Below, one piece after another: positions 51,777-60,772 of a DNA stretch of 64,000 nucleotides. The stretch is from JAPKZH01 sp964537875. GTDB lineage: Bacteria; Acidobacteriota; Aminicenantia; Aminicenantales; UBA4085. The stretch is taken from the NCBI GenBank assembly GCA_964537875.1, contig CAZIDN010000001.1:1-64000 (forward strand), in the 5' to 3' direction. Numbering within the stretch: position 1 is the first letter of the stretch; each line of letters starts with the position of its first letter. The notes under the pieces were generated by a model. It worked only from the letters and a program-made list of their open reading frames with translations, was not told the origin of the DNA and ran no database searches. Both the position numbers and the translations under genes were made by a program.

Positions 51777-54700
51777 GTGGGCGACGAGGTTGAAAAACAG
51801 GTCACTTTCCGCGATATGCTGGGGAAGGTTTCCACCTCCTCACACTTTTTTTGGGAGATCGTGCTCAATAAAATCAATGTCCATATCCTGGAAATGGAGG
51901 ACGTGCTTTTCCATCATGATAGTGGCGTGATGATGCCTGAAAACCCGGCCGGGAAATCTTCCGAAAATGGGGCCAGCGCGACCGATCCGCGGGTCAAATC
52001 CATGCAAACCAAGGTCACTGGTATCAAGGCGCTGGCGTTGGTTTTCAAAGAACTCGAATTCGATCCCAATAAGCGAATGATCATCGCCGGTCATGCGGAT
52101 ACTTCCGGGGATTTTAAGTACAATTTTGAACTCACCGGACTGCGGGCCCAAAACGTCATGGATCTTTTAATCGGTGACCGGGAGGCCTGGGCGGACATCT
52201 GCCACAAGAAGCACAAGATTGAGGATTACCAGCAGATCATGGGCCACTATGCTTCCAAGTTCGGCTGGACCTGCGATCCAGGAAAAATCGATAACGCCTG
52301 GGGCCCCAAAACCGAAGCCGCGGTGAAGAATTTTATCGACAGCTACAACGCCGCCGCCGGCCCGGTCCCGGCCGAACCGCCGCTGTCACCGGACCTGCTG
52401 GGCAAGGTCAAAAACGACGGGGCCAAGCGCTGGCCGCCCGAGCTCTGGAGAGCCGTCTTTGATCTCTACAGCGAGGAGTTAGCCGAAGCCTTGACGACAA
52501 GCACGGCCTCCCTGCAAGAGTTGCGCGAATCGTTGGTGGAGCCGGAGACAGACAAGTTCTTGTACCCCGAGAAACGGTTCATCGCCTGCGGCGAGTCGTT
52601 CCCGATCGATCAGGCCCAGAGGGACAAATACCGATCCCAGGCCAACCGCCGCGTTGAAATCATCTTCTTTGACAAGGATGAGGCCCTGGCCCTCGAGGAT
52701 TTCAACTGCCCCCCGGAGCTGACGCGCGCGCACAAAGCAGAGGAATGCCCGATGTGGAACAACTGGCATTTCCTCCCTCTTTATATCGATCCCGATGACC
52801 TTTATGCCGTCGTCTATCATCTGAGTTTTCGGTACTATGATCGTGTCGCCCGTAAGATACGGGATATCCCTGCCGGCTTGATGATCAAGGCTTTCGAGCA
52901 CCGCAAGGACGGCTCGATCAAGGACCTGCCTGTAACGATCTCTTATAAGGACGGAGTCTATAACGTCAAGGTGTATTACAAGCCGCTGTTGAAGGATCCT
53001 GACCGGGAATGGATCCATTTTGAATTCAAGACGGAAAACCAGTGGGTTCATACGACCAGCGACAGCTCTGATTCCACCATCGTCCCGTTGACGCCGGAAC
53101 AGGTCGCCGAGCTCAAGAAGCCGGCGAATTATCTGGAATGGGTCAAATACTATGACCTTCCGAGTTTCTGGTCATCCCGGAATTACTGGACCCGTTACGA
53201 CGGCAGCACGACGACCGGGGACCGGTTTGAAGAAGTCTTCATAAACAATAATTTCAAACCCTTCGGGGAGGCGGTCACGGAGCAGACCAAGCCGCTCGTT
53301 TTTTGCCTTGACGACATCGTTCTGTTGGACAGCCCGACGGGCAGCCAGGACATCAAAGACTGTGATCACATGACCGATGGGACGCATACGACCGCCCCCA
53401 ACCCCATAGCACTCTCGGGCATTTCCCGTGTGAAAATATTCATCGCAGACGAAACGACCGGATTCCTCAAGTTGTATCAGCGGGACGACGCCGACCCGAA
53501 ATCCTCCCGCGTCCCTTTCGCCAGAAATCTCATTAGCGAGGACTTCGAAAAAGCCAAAACCGCCCGTCTTGTCTTCTTCCGGGATGGTTTCTATACGATC
53601 GGCAAAAGGCGCACCCCGCCGGAAGCCAATTGGGAAAACAAGCACTTTGTAGTCGGGGCGCGAGCGGCCATCCGCAACGATGCCGAATACCACCGCTTCT
53701 GGGACATGACCGTGTCATCCCGAGACAAGCAATTTCATTACTGCGGCGATTTTGATCTTCATTATTTTCACCGCCTCCACCTGGAAAACAAACATCCCGT
53801 TTCCTATGTCATCTACTATCTCTCTGTGTCATTTATGCGCGACACTAGAGATCCGACGAAAGTACCGCCGATTCCCAGTCAAGCTGATGTTAAAAAGTTC
53901 AATGATGAAGGCGTATATAACGCCATGGAACGGTACAATAAAAAGCCGCGGTTCTTCGATGTGAAAACGGCTAGCGAGACCACGGACTGGATCAAACCGT
54001 TCTACTTTTTTGACGAGCGGGAGACATTTGTTGTCCCGAATGCCGAGCATCCAGGTCCCGTCGATTTTGAAGATGAAACCAAGCTCGACGGACTGTTCGC
54101 CACCGCGGGAATCACCAAGGCGCGCCGGAACGCACTGGGGGGGAAGTCAAAATTCCTGGCCTTCATAGCCGGGGATGACCCCAACGTGACACCGGGAACT
54201 GCCTGGCATTGGGCGGTGCGTCCCAACCACCATCTCTATTCGGTTTTTAATCTATACAAGTCCTCCGTCTCTGACCAGGGAGGTCAGTATACAGGCCAAC
54301 CGCCCAAGACGGAGTTTGGAGAAACATTCGGCGTCTTCACCTTTGCCCATGAACTGGGCCACGGGACCGGATTGCCCGACGAATACATCTACGCGAAATT
54401 CAAATCATGGCCGGAGAAAACGAGGACATTTTGTGATTACGTGCAGGGATTTGATCAATACACAATGTCATCGAATTATGCCTCGATAATGTACCACAAT
54501 AAGGCGCCGCGACTCCACAACCTGTGGTACGCTCTTCATATGATCAATTCGCAGGCCGACGTGGCGACGGCTCCTGGCGGATTGAACGACCTCCTCAACG
54601 GCAAAAAGTTTGTGGTGAAGTTCGTCCATCCCCTGGCCACTCTGACTTATGGCCGCGACTTTGCGGCCACCCCCGCTCGAAATCGGGATGTCCGAGTCCC

Positions 54701-55268
54701 CATGTGTCTTGACGAGCAATACGCTCTGACAGAAGATAAGCATCTGTCCCTGGCCTTGTACGACGTCGGCCAGGATGAATCATCGTCCAGGGATGGTTTC
54801 CATGCCGGCCAGAACAATTTTGAATATCAGGCTGTTTTGTTGGTTCGGCTTCTCTTGAGGGTGAATTTCGACAATGACTCCTCCTGGCACGTGAACAACA
54901 GGATTAACCAGCTGGCCAAAGTCGAGGATGGGTGGAAAGACCTGAGCGAAAAATACCGTTTGGTCGGAGGTGCCAAATCCGTCAAAAACATTTTCATCCA
55001 CTTCCTGCCGGGATTCACAGCCGCCTCCAATCCGCTAAACAACTATACGGTCGATTTTTTGCAGACGAACGCCACCGGGGGCGATCCCAAAATCTATTTT
55101 GGATGGTGGGGACACCTGCAAGTGGTCTTCAATGTCATGGAAGCAGAGCTGATCCGTTTCTTTCTGAACATGAATCTAGGCGACAACAATTTTTTGGCGG
55201 GGTTGGATTTTCTGAGAACTTGGGCCAACGGCAAATTGAGCGATACCTTTCAGCTTCAGCCCATCTAA
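51777..55268 (+). CDS. Candidate T6SS effector: OmpA / peptidoglycan-binding / zinc metalloprotease
   Basis: A 1163-residue protein starting at GTG. Residues about 95-135 look like an OmpA-type peptidoglycan-binding segment (IIAGHADTSGDFKYN, LTGLRAQNVMDLL), whose second half resumes near 280-305 (YRSQANRRVEIIFF). Between them sits a PG_binding_1-like stretch (IDNAWGPKTEAAVKNF). The centre is strand-rich and unassigned. The C-terminal third carries HELGHGTGLPDEY at 858-870 and SIMY at 903-906, a zinc site with a likely Met-turn. No signal peptide is present, as expected for a T6SS cargo. It follows the PAAR gene by 32 bases. Substrate and toxicity are inferred; a structural role cannot be excluded. 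Confidence 0.72.
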   Translation: MGDEVEKQVTFRDMLGKVSTSSHFFWEIVLNKINVHILEMEDVLFHHDSGVMMPENPAGKSSENGASATDPRVKSMQTKVTGIKALALVFKELEFDPNKRMIIAGHADTSGDFKYNFELTGLRAQNVMDLLIGDREAWADICHKKHKIEDYQQIMGHYASKFGWTCDPGKIDNAWGPKTEAAVKNFIDSYNAAAGPVPAEPPLSPDLLGKVKNDGAKRWPPELWRAVFDLYSEELAEALTTSTASLQELRESLVEPETDKFLYPEKRFIACGESFPIDQAQRDKYRSQANRRVEIIFFDKDEALALEDFNCPPELTRAHKAEECPMWNNWHFLPLYIDPDDLYAVVYHLSFRYYDRVARKIRDIPAGLMIKAFEHRKDGSIKDLPVTISYKDGVYNVKVYYKPLLKDPDREWIHFEFKTENQWVHTTSDSSDSTIVPLTPEQVAELKKPANYLEWVKYYDLPSFWSSRNYWTRYDGSTTTGDRFEEVFINNNFKPFGEAVTEQTKPLVFCLDDIVLLDSPTGSQDIKDCDHMTDGTHTTAPNPIALSGISRVKIFIADETTGFLKLYQRDDADPKSSRVPFARNLISEDFEKAKTARLVFFRDGFYTIGKRRTPPEANWENKHFVVGARAAIRNDAEYHRFWDMTVSSRDKQFHYCGDFDLHYFHRLHLENKHPVSYVIYYLSVSFMRDTRDPTKVPPIPSQADVKKFNDEGVYNAMERYNKKPRFFDVKTASETTDWIKPFYFFDERETFVVPNAEHPGPVDFEDETKLDGLFATAGITKARRNALGGKSKFLAFIAGDDPNVTPGTAWHWAVRPNHHLYSVFNLYKSSVSDQGGQYTGQPPKTEFGETFGVFTFAHELGHGTGLPDEYIYAKFKSWPEKTRTFCDYVQGFDQYTMSSNYASIMYHNKAPRLHNLWYALHMINSQADVATAPGGLNDLLNGKKFVVKFVHPLATLTYGRDFAATPARNRDVRVPMCLDEQYALTEDKHLSLALYDVGQDESSSRDGFHAGQNNFEYQAVLLVRLLLRVNFDNDSSWHVNNRINQLAKVEDGWKDLSEKYRLVGGAKSVKNIFIHFLPGFTAASNPLNNYTVDFLQTNATGGDPKIYFGWWGHLQVVFNVMEAELIRFFLNMNLGDNNFLAGLDFLRTWANGKLSDTFQLQPI

Positions 55269-55333
55269 GCTGAGCGCAGGAGATATGAGGCTTGTCGTCG
55301 ATTCCCGCCGGCCACAGCAAGGAGCGATTGGCA

Positions 55334-56593
55334 ATGACGCTTGGGCGGACGAAAAGGAGAGGATTGTCAGGGCAAGCTCAAGGCCTGATGGGATCTCTTG
55401 GCTTGCTGCTCGCCCTTTGCCTGTTCGTTGCCGCAAGTTTAACAAGAGAGGCAGGGCCGAAGAAATCTCAGCCCAAGGAGAAGACAGTGCGTAGTATTCA
55501 AATGATAAATCCAAAACCTTACGCGGATCTGCAGGCCACCTCGTTTCTTCCCTTTACGGGAAAGATAAGCGGGACGGTCGTCTGGTCTCGGGATAAATCT
55601 CCCGAACTGGGCGAGAGAATTCCCATCCACCTGGCCATCCGTAACGAAATGCTGATTGTCAGCTATGGCGATCATATCGAAGCCCGAAACCGCAATGACG
55701 GGTCCCGCCTCTGGGGCCGCGATACCTCTGGCGGCGTTTCATTCGATATGACCTCAGACGGCATCAGCACCGTAAACCACGCCAACTTTTATAGATTGTT
55801 GGGCTTTGACGGCGTCTTTGGGGAAGGACTCCGGTTGCCCTATCTGGTGAATAATCCGAGTCTCGATTTCATCAAGATGGATTCCGGAGAGCTGCGCCTG
55901 GTTTACCATTCCCCCGGATCGCCCGCCACGGATCGCGGCATGGAAACGATCCCGGCTCAGATGTTGTACTCCAGATATCATGAAAAGGAACAAAGATTCA
56001 TCTGGACCTTTCAGAAAGAAGGCTTCTGCCAGGACGTTCGGATAAGCTCGGATCTGAAGCAAATATTCATGGCTTCAAGACAGAATATTTTTTCATTTCC
56101 CTTCGATGCCAATTCCGAGTCCCAGGTTCGGACCTTAGAGATGCCGGGACTGATGACCTTCTCGTTGGATCACGAAGGACCTCTCCTGGTGGTACAGAAA
56201 TCCGTCGAGGGACTCCGGTTGACGAGCCTGGATCTCAGCGGCCGCGAAAATTGGGCCTATTCCCAGGATGTCCCCGGCACGATTCCCCACCCTCCGGCAT
56301 CGGCGCCGGGCGGGCGCGTCTATCTCATGATCGATAGCGTCTTGCATTGTTTCGCGAGCGGCGAGCTGGCCTGGGAATTCTCTTTTCCTCGGCCGGAGAC
56401 CGGGGTTTGGTTTAGTGTCCTGGCGGACCATACGATTCTTGCTGGGGTGAGCCGTCTTTTGATGCAAATTTCGGAAGACGGGAAGCCCCTCCTCAACAAG
56501 CCCGTGGACACTCCGATTACCTGCCGCCCCATAATCGATGAAAAAGGCCGCGTCTATATCGCCGGGCAAGGGGGGATTTTTTGTTTGAAATGA
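55334..56593 (+). CDS. Exported PQQ-like beta-propeller protein
   Basis: A 419-residue protein. The start at 55334 has GGAG nine bases upstream; an in-frame TTG at 55292 is less likely. A hydrophobic export segment (MGSLGLLLALCLFVAAS) lies 18 residues in. The rest shows PQQ-type blades: IVSYGDHIEARNRNDGSRLW, MIDSVLHCFASGELAWEF and the closing RVYIAGQGGIFCLK. Such propellers bind proteins in the periplasm. Lying straight after the metalloprotease gene, it may be the immunity protein or an accessory factor; position is the only support. Confidence 0.6.
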   Translation: MTLGRTKRRGLSGQAQGLMGSLGLLLALCLFVAASLTREAGPKKSQPKEKTVRSIQMINPKPYADLQATSFLPFTGKISGTVVWSRDKSPELGERIPIHLAIRNEMLIVSYGDHIEARNRNDGSRLWGRDTSGGVSFDMTSDGISTVNHANFYRLLGFDGVFGEGLRLPYLVNNPSLDFIKMDSGELRLVYHSPGSPATDRGMETIPAQMLYSRYHEKEQRFIWTFQKEGFCQDVRISSDLKQIFMASRQNIFSFPFDANSESQVRTLEMPGLMTFSLDHEGPLLVVQKSVEGLRLTSLDLSGRENWAYSQDVPGTIPHPPASAPGGRVYLMIDSVLHCFASGELAWEFSFPRPETGVWFSVLADHTILAGVSRLLMQISEDGKPLLNKPVDTPITCRPIIDEKGRVYIAGQGGIFCLK

Positions 56594-56684
56594 GGAACTC
56601 AGTTGTATTTTTTTCAAACTTTATTACCCAGTTTTCCGCGTTTCCCCGCGCTTAAATTGTGTCCCAAATGAATCTTAAGACAAT

Positions 56685-57542
56685 GTGAGCCATCGTATCG
56701 TGACAGCCCACCAGACGCCAACCGATCAAATTAAGAAAGTCCAGCTGCCATCTGCCATCGAAGAGGTTCTGTGGACGAAACCCATGGCCAGCTCGGGCGG
56801 ACGAGTTGGATTAGAAATCTTCACTCATTATGTCGGGAATGGATCGGCGCTGGAGATCGAAATTTCCGACCAAGCCGGCAAAAACCTTGGCAAATACAAG
56901 GAAAAAATCTCCGGTAACCGTTTTTGGACTCAAATTAAGGTACCTGCAGAAGCCAAACAGGCGCTCTATGCAAATGTGAAGTTGCCCAAACACGGTCTAC
57001 AAATGAAGTCTAATCCATTGATCCTTTTGCCACCTATTGAAATCACCAATGCCAAATGGGACAAAAAAGAAGCTCGGCGAAGCGACATTCTCAAGCTCAC
57101 GGCGGATGTGAAGGGTGTCGAAGACGGCACAGAAGGTGAAATCGAAATTTGGGAGCATGATTCTGACGGGGCCCATGATTTCATCACAAAATTTCCAGTA
57201 TTTGTAAAGAATAAAAAAGTCGAGGCGGAATGGGAATATGAATACCATGAGGACACGGACGAAATTCCCACTGAAGAGGAACTGCAAAAGTATGGTAAAA
57301 AATATAACCCACCGGAGTACTTCTTCCGTGTGAAAGTCAGTGAGGTGGCGGCCGATTCGGGGCTTCTGGAATTCAAGGATTGGATTGAAGTCCAAGTCGT
57401 TGACCGGACAGGCTATCCCCTCTCAGGAAAAGATTACACGATTACTTTATCTGATGGCCGGCAAAAAAAAGGGAAACTCGACGATGATGGCCGTGTCAGA
57501 ATTGATGATGTTCCCCCAGGCCCCTACAAAATTGAAACGTGA
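56685..57542 (+). CDS. Stand-alone Ig-like adaptor protein related to the PAAR extension
   Basis: A 285-residue protein beginning at GTG without a strong ribosome site. Residues about 118-285 match the C-terminal module of the PAAR protein at 50653-51744 in order and spacing: ITNAKWDKKEARR, LKLTADVKGVEDG, NKKVEAEWEYEYHE, PPEYFFRVKV, LLEFKDWIEVQVVD, GKLDDDGRVR, PPGPYKI. The N-terminal 115 residues contain another strand-rich unit (GLEIFTHYVGNGSALEIEIS). There is no PAAR domain and no export signal. It opens cargo block B, suggesting a loading or linking role parallel to the PAAR protein. Function is inferred. Confidence 0.65.
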   Translation: MSHRIVTAHQTPTDQIKKVQLPSAIEEVLWTKPMASSGGRVGLEIFTHYVGNGSALEIEISDQAGKNLGKYKEKISGNRFWTQIKVPAEAKQALYANVKLPKHGLQMKSNPLILLPPIEITNAKWDKKEARRSDILKLTADVKGVEDGTEGEIEIWEHDSDGAHDFITKFPVFVKNKKVEAEWEYEYHEDTDEIPTEEELQKYGKKYNPPEYFFRVKVSEVAADSGLLEFKDWIEVQVVDRTGYPLSGKDYTITLSDGRQKKGKLDDDGRVRIDDVPPGPYKIET

Positions 57543-57605
57543 CAGAATTCTCAAAAAAAGCTAAGCCGTTCGTCGCCAAGAAATCACAGAAAGAGAGGAA
57601 AACGC

Positions 57606-57977
57606 ATGGCTGACGAGCCTTTCAGCGGCAAATCAGGGAGCAAAAAAAGGTTCGTCATATCCGACGGCTATCCGTATGTCCTGTTTGGAGGATCGGGTTC
57701 TGGAATCGAGCCCGATGATGTATTTACACTTGAATCCAGTGATGGTTCCTATTCCAGGTCCGTACCCTTTAAGGAGGCAGACCAATATGACGGGTATTCC
57801 GTGCTCTGGTTCCCTCTTCCGCCTGAATCACTCCGGTATAGTCTCAAGGTGGCGACAGTTCGGATCCTGCCTGACGGGAGCACGATCAAACTGGAATACT
57901 CCATTTTTCAGGACGCCATACTTACTCTTCGTAACAAACAGCAGCCTTCTCCGGACACGAAAGCCTCCTTGAGGTAA
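57606..57977 (+). CDS. Hypothetical 123-residue protein
   Basis: A soluble, strand-rich protein (KRFVISDGYPYVLFGGSGSG, VFTLESSDGSYSRSV, SLKVATVRILPDGSTIKLEY) with no signal or membrane segment and no family that I recognise. AGAGAGG lies 10 bases before the ATG, and the stop is four bases before the 682-residue gene. It could be an Ig-like adaptor or a cytoplasmic partner of the next protein. Confidence 0.6.
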   Translation: MADEPFSGKSGSKKRFVISDGYPYVLFGGSGSGIEPDDVFTLESSDGSYSRSVPFKEADQYDGYSVLWFPLPPESLRYSLKVATVRILPDGSTIKLEYSIFQDAILTLRNKQQPSPDTKASLR

Positions 57978-57981
57978 CTGA

Positions 57982-60030
57982 ATGGCAGATCCAACTATTG
58001 TTTTCGCTTTGCCTATTCAAATTCGAGCGAAGACGACACAGAATTATTACCAGAAGGAATATCACCTTGTCCGTTATGCGTATTGCCTTTTGGATCTCGC
58101 GGCCGAAGATTCGAAATCGCCATCAAAGGTGTTTGCCCAGAATCCGGCGTTTATCTCCGAAGAAATTTCCCCGACGATCAAGTGGCAGCTGCCCTGCCGG
58201 ACCAACGGCCGGGGCTACCTTGTCGCTGTTGATGAGAAGAATCATACCCTGATGAACGTCCTCTACCGCAGTGATTCGGACGCCTTAGAGTATATCGATA
58301 GGATGCCAACGATATTGGCCAATGCGGGGATGCGCTTCAACCTTTTTTGGACATATGACCGAAAACTCTTCCAGGATGCCCGAGATGAGAAAAAGAGACT
58401 ATTTCAGAAGGAGCTTCAGCTGCATCGCTGCTCAACGATGTTAAATAGCCAGCAGCGCGGGTTGTTTCTTCCGTTTGTCTGGCAGAAGCTAAACTTGCAG
58501 TACAAGAATATGTCGCCTAAGAACGCACAAGAGCTCATGAAAGAGGTGGAACAACTGCTTTTGCGCAGACAAGCTGACTATAAGCGTTTTGTCATTCATG
58601 CCGGAGCGGAGCTTATTGATATTAAACTGGAGCCTTTTTATGGTCGAAAGGGGGGATCTACAACAACCTATCGATTGACTCCGCATCTTCCGCTGGATGA
58701 TGAAGACTTGTGGTGGGCCCTGAAGACTGCGGACAATATCCGGGAAGCGGCCGATGCTCCCCAGAAAAAAGATGCCCTCGGCAGCATCGCCATTCTTGAG
58801 CACGTCCTCAGCATCATCAAGAAACGCGGAACAGAAAGAAGCTTTAATAAAGTCATTAACTATCACTGGCGATGCGAACAATTTGACTCTTGCTATTCAA
58901 ACACCAAGTGGAACATTGAACGGTCATTCACAAAGATAGCCGACTATATTGAGGATCTCGGAAAACGGCTCTGGAAACTCCATCAAAGCGCTATAGATCA
59001 GGCGAATGCGCATTACTCGGCCGAAGAAGCAGCAGATTATGTTACAAGAATTCAGAATGCGGCGGGCATCTGCGACATGAGGAGTTTGTGGGATAATCTT
59101 CTTAGCAGCGAGGATATCTATAAGAAAAAGATGGCAGCCATAAAAGCCGTCCAAGAGGGGCAGCCTGCCAAAGATCCAGTGGAAAGCCTTATTGCGTCGT
59201 ATTCGCGTATTAGGGAACCTGTTAAGAAAGGATTGGATTTTATTGCAAAAATGAGCGAGTGGATTGAAGGCTATATCCCCCGGATTGTCGCGGAAAAGCC
59301 AGACAAAATAGGGGCTATACTAGATAGGTTGAACCACCTGATTAATGTGCTCAACAAGCCGGACAATGTCTCCGCCCCTATTGAGAAGATCTTTAAGCTT
59401 GAAGATAAACTGATCACCATCACCGTGAAAGACGAAGACACGGGAGCGCTCAAAACGTTTTTGCTCCACGAAAGAATCGGCAAGGTCAAGGAGGTGGCTG
59501 TTCGGATTGCCAAGATCGCCAGCGTAATCAACCTTGCCTTATCGCTCCGTGAGTTGATAAATGATCCGAACTATAAGAATTACCTTAAGGCATTTAAGAA
59601 TGCGACTACGGTAGCCAATGCTTTCGAGACGATCCGGAAGGCTTTGATGAAAAACTTCGAGTTGACCGAGAGCGCCCTTGTCCGGATTGCCGGAGCTGCG
59701 GTGGTGGCCGTTGCCCTGGTCGATGCCGTTGATCATTTCACCAAGGGCAACAATATCGCCGTGCTGGGCGATATGATCATTTCTGTTGGAGGGACGGTCC
59801 AAATCCTAAGCAGGGCTGGAGCGGCGGGATGGGTTGCGGCAGGGGTGATCCTTGTCGGGACCTTGGTCGTCTTTTTATCCCTAGACAAAGATGAGAAGTT
59901 TCTCATAATTTTTAATGATAAATACTGGCCCGGCATCAAAGGTTCCGATGAGCACAGATTCCTAAAGCAGGCGCCATCCTGGCTCTCTTATCTGGATGAT
60001 TATATCAAGACCAGAGAAAGTGAGGCTTAA
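57982..60030 (+). CDS. 682-residue protein with C-terminal hydrophobic region; candidate T6SS cargo
   Basis: No known family is recognised. The first 170 residues are mixed alpha/beta (VFALPIQIRAKTTQNYYQ, TIKWQLPCRTNGRGYLVAVD). The middle (about 180-560) is mainly helical. Residues about 568-636 are strongly hydrophobic and rich in Ala, Gly and Val (IAGAAVVAVALVDAV; AAGWVAAGVILVGTLVVFL), giving two or three potential membrane spans flanked by a charged tail. A soluble protein with a buried hydrophobic hairpin near its end recalls pore-forming toxins. The DUF1795-like gene downstream encodes a type of chaperone known for T6SS membrane-inserting cargo. Composition is more A/T-rich than that of the core T6SS genes. 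Confidence 0.55.
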   Translation: MADPTIVFALPIQIRAKTTQNYYQKEYHLVRYAYCLLDLAAEDSKSPSKVFAQNPAFISEEISPTIKWQLPCRTNGRGYLVAVDEKNHTLMNVLYRSDSDALEYIDRMPTILANAGMRFNLFWTYDRKLFQDARDEKKRLFQKELQLHRCSTMLNSQQRGLFLPFVWQKLNLQYKNMSPKNAQELMKEVEQLLLRRQADYKRFVIHAGAELIDIKLEPFYGRKGGSTTTYRLTPHLPLDDEDLWWALKTADNIREAADAPQKKDALGSIAILEHVLSIIKKRGTERSFNKVINYHWRCEQFDSCYSNTKWNIERSFTKIADYIEDLGKRLWKLHQSAIDQANAHYSAEEAADYVTRIQNAAGICDMRSLWDNLLSSEDIYKKKMAAIKAVQEGQPAKDPVESLIASYSRIREPVKKGLDFIAKMSEWIEGYIPRIVAEKPDKIGAILDRLNHLINVLNKPDNVSAPIEKIFKLEDKLITITVKDEDTGALKTFLLHERIGKVKEVAVRIAKIASVINLALSLRELINDPNYKNYLKAFKNATTVANAFETIRKALMKNFELTESALVRIAGAAVVAVALVDAVDHFTKGNNIAVLGDMIISVGGTVQILSRAGAAGWVAAGVILVGTLVVFLSLDKDEKFLIIFNDKYWPGIKGSDEHRFLKQAPSWLSYLDDYIKTRESEA

Positions 60031-60183
60031 TCTTCCCCTTTTCCAAAGCGACATTAAGAAATGTTCGGCCGGATGAAGATTTAAGTAGAGGACCGGATTT
60101 TGGCTTCTATGGAGATCCGTCTCAGGGCCATAATGTTTAAAAAATAGATAATGGAAAAAATCTATTTTACTTAAGGAAATGAA

Positions 60184-60717
60184 ATGCGTAGAGACAACGA
60201 TGGTAAAATCGATCGAGATCAGGCATCTCAGAGCTTCCAACCTATCCAATTTCCTGGACCTGAAATCCCCTATCGAGGGAATTCGTTCTCTATCAAGCTC
60301 TATGACGGCTGGCAGGACAAGACCATCTATACAATCGCCGGCCCCGTTACAGACGGGATTCAGCACAACATCATCATCAATCTCAACCCTGATGTCGAGA
60401 CGGACAACCTCCGGGATTATGCAGACTGGAATATCGCCACTCTCACCGGTGAGCTGAAAGGCTGCCGTCTGCTTAAACAGGGCCCGATAACCCTGGCCAA
60501 TGGACTCCAGGCTTATAAGGCAATTTTCTGCTGGTTTCCGACAGAGGAGCTGCGTATCTACCAGGAGCAAATCTACGTCCTGGTCGGCACGGCCGGCTAC
60601 AATCTCACGGCCTCTTTCACGAAAAAGACCCGCAAGACACTCGGCCCCCTAGTCGAGCGGATGATGTTGAGCTTCAATCCTGTTCCCCAGACGCCATCTC
60701 CCAGCCAGTCAAGATAG
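60184..60717 (+). CDS. DcrB/DUF1795-like protein, possible Eag-type T6SS chaperone
   Basis: A 177-residue cytoplasmic protein (no signal peptide). Its core has the DUF1795 pattern: FSIKLYDGWQDKTIYTIAGP, HNIIINLNPDVETDNLRDYA, then LKGCRLLKQGPITLANGLQA, IYQEQIYVLVGTAGYNLTAS and a closing LVERMMLSFNPV. Eag chaperones of this family shield transmembrane segments of T6SS effectors before secretion. AAGGA lies seven bases before the ATG. The 153-base gap upstream shows nothing else. Neighbour 57982-60030 carries hydrophobic segments, so a chaperone-client pair is proposed. The N-terminal 35 residues are extra to the domain. Confidence 0.72.
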   Translation: MRRDNDGKIDRDQASQSFQPIQFPGPEIPYRGNSFSIKLYDGWQDKTIYTIAGPVTDGIQHNIIINLNPDVETDNLRDYADWNIATLTGELKGCRLLKQGPITLANGLQAYKAIFCWFPTEELRIYQEQIYVLVGTAGYNLTASFTKKTRKTLGPLVERMMLSFNPVPQTPSPSQSR

Positions 60718-60772
60718 GCTCCTCCAAACTTCCCTCACTGATTTATGACATTAAGGAGGTATCGCTAACTTC

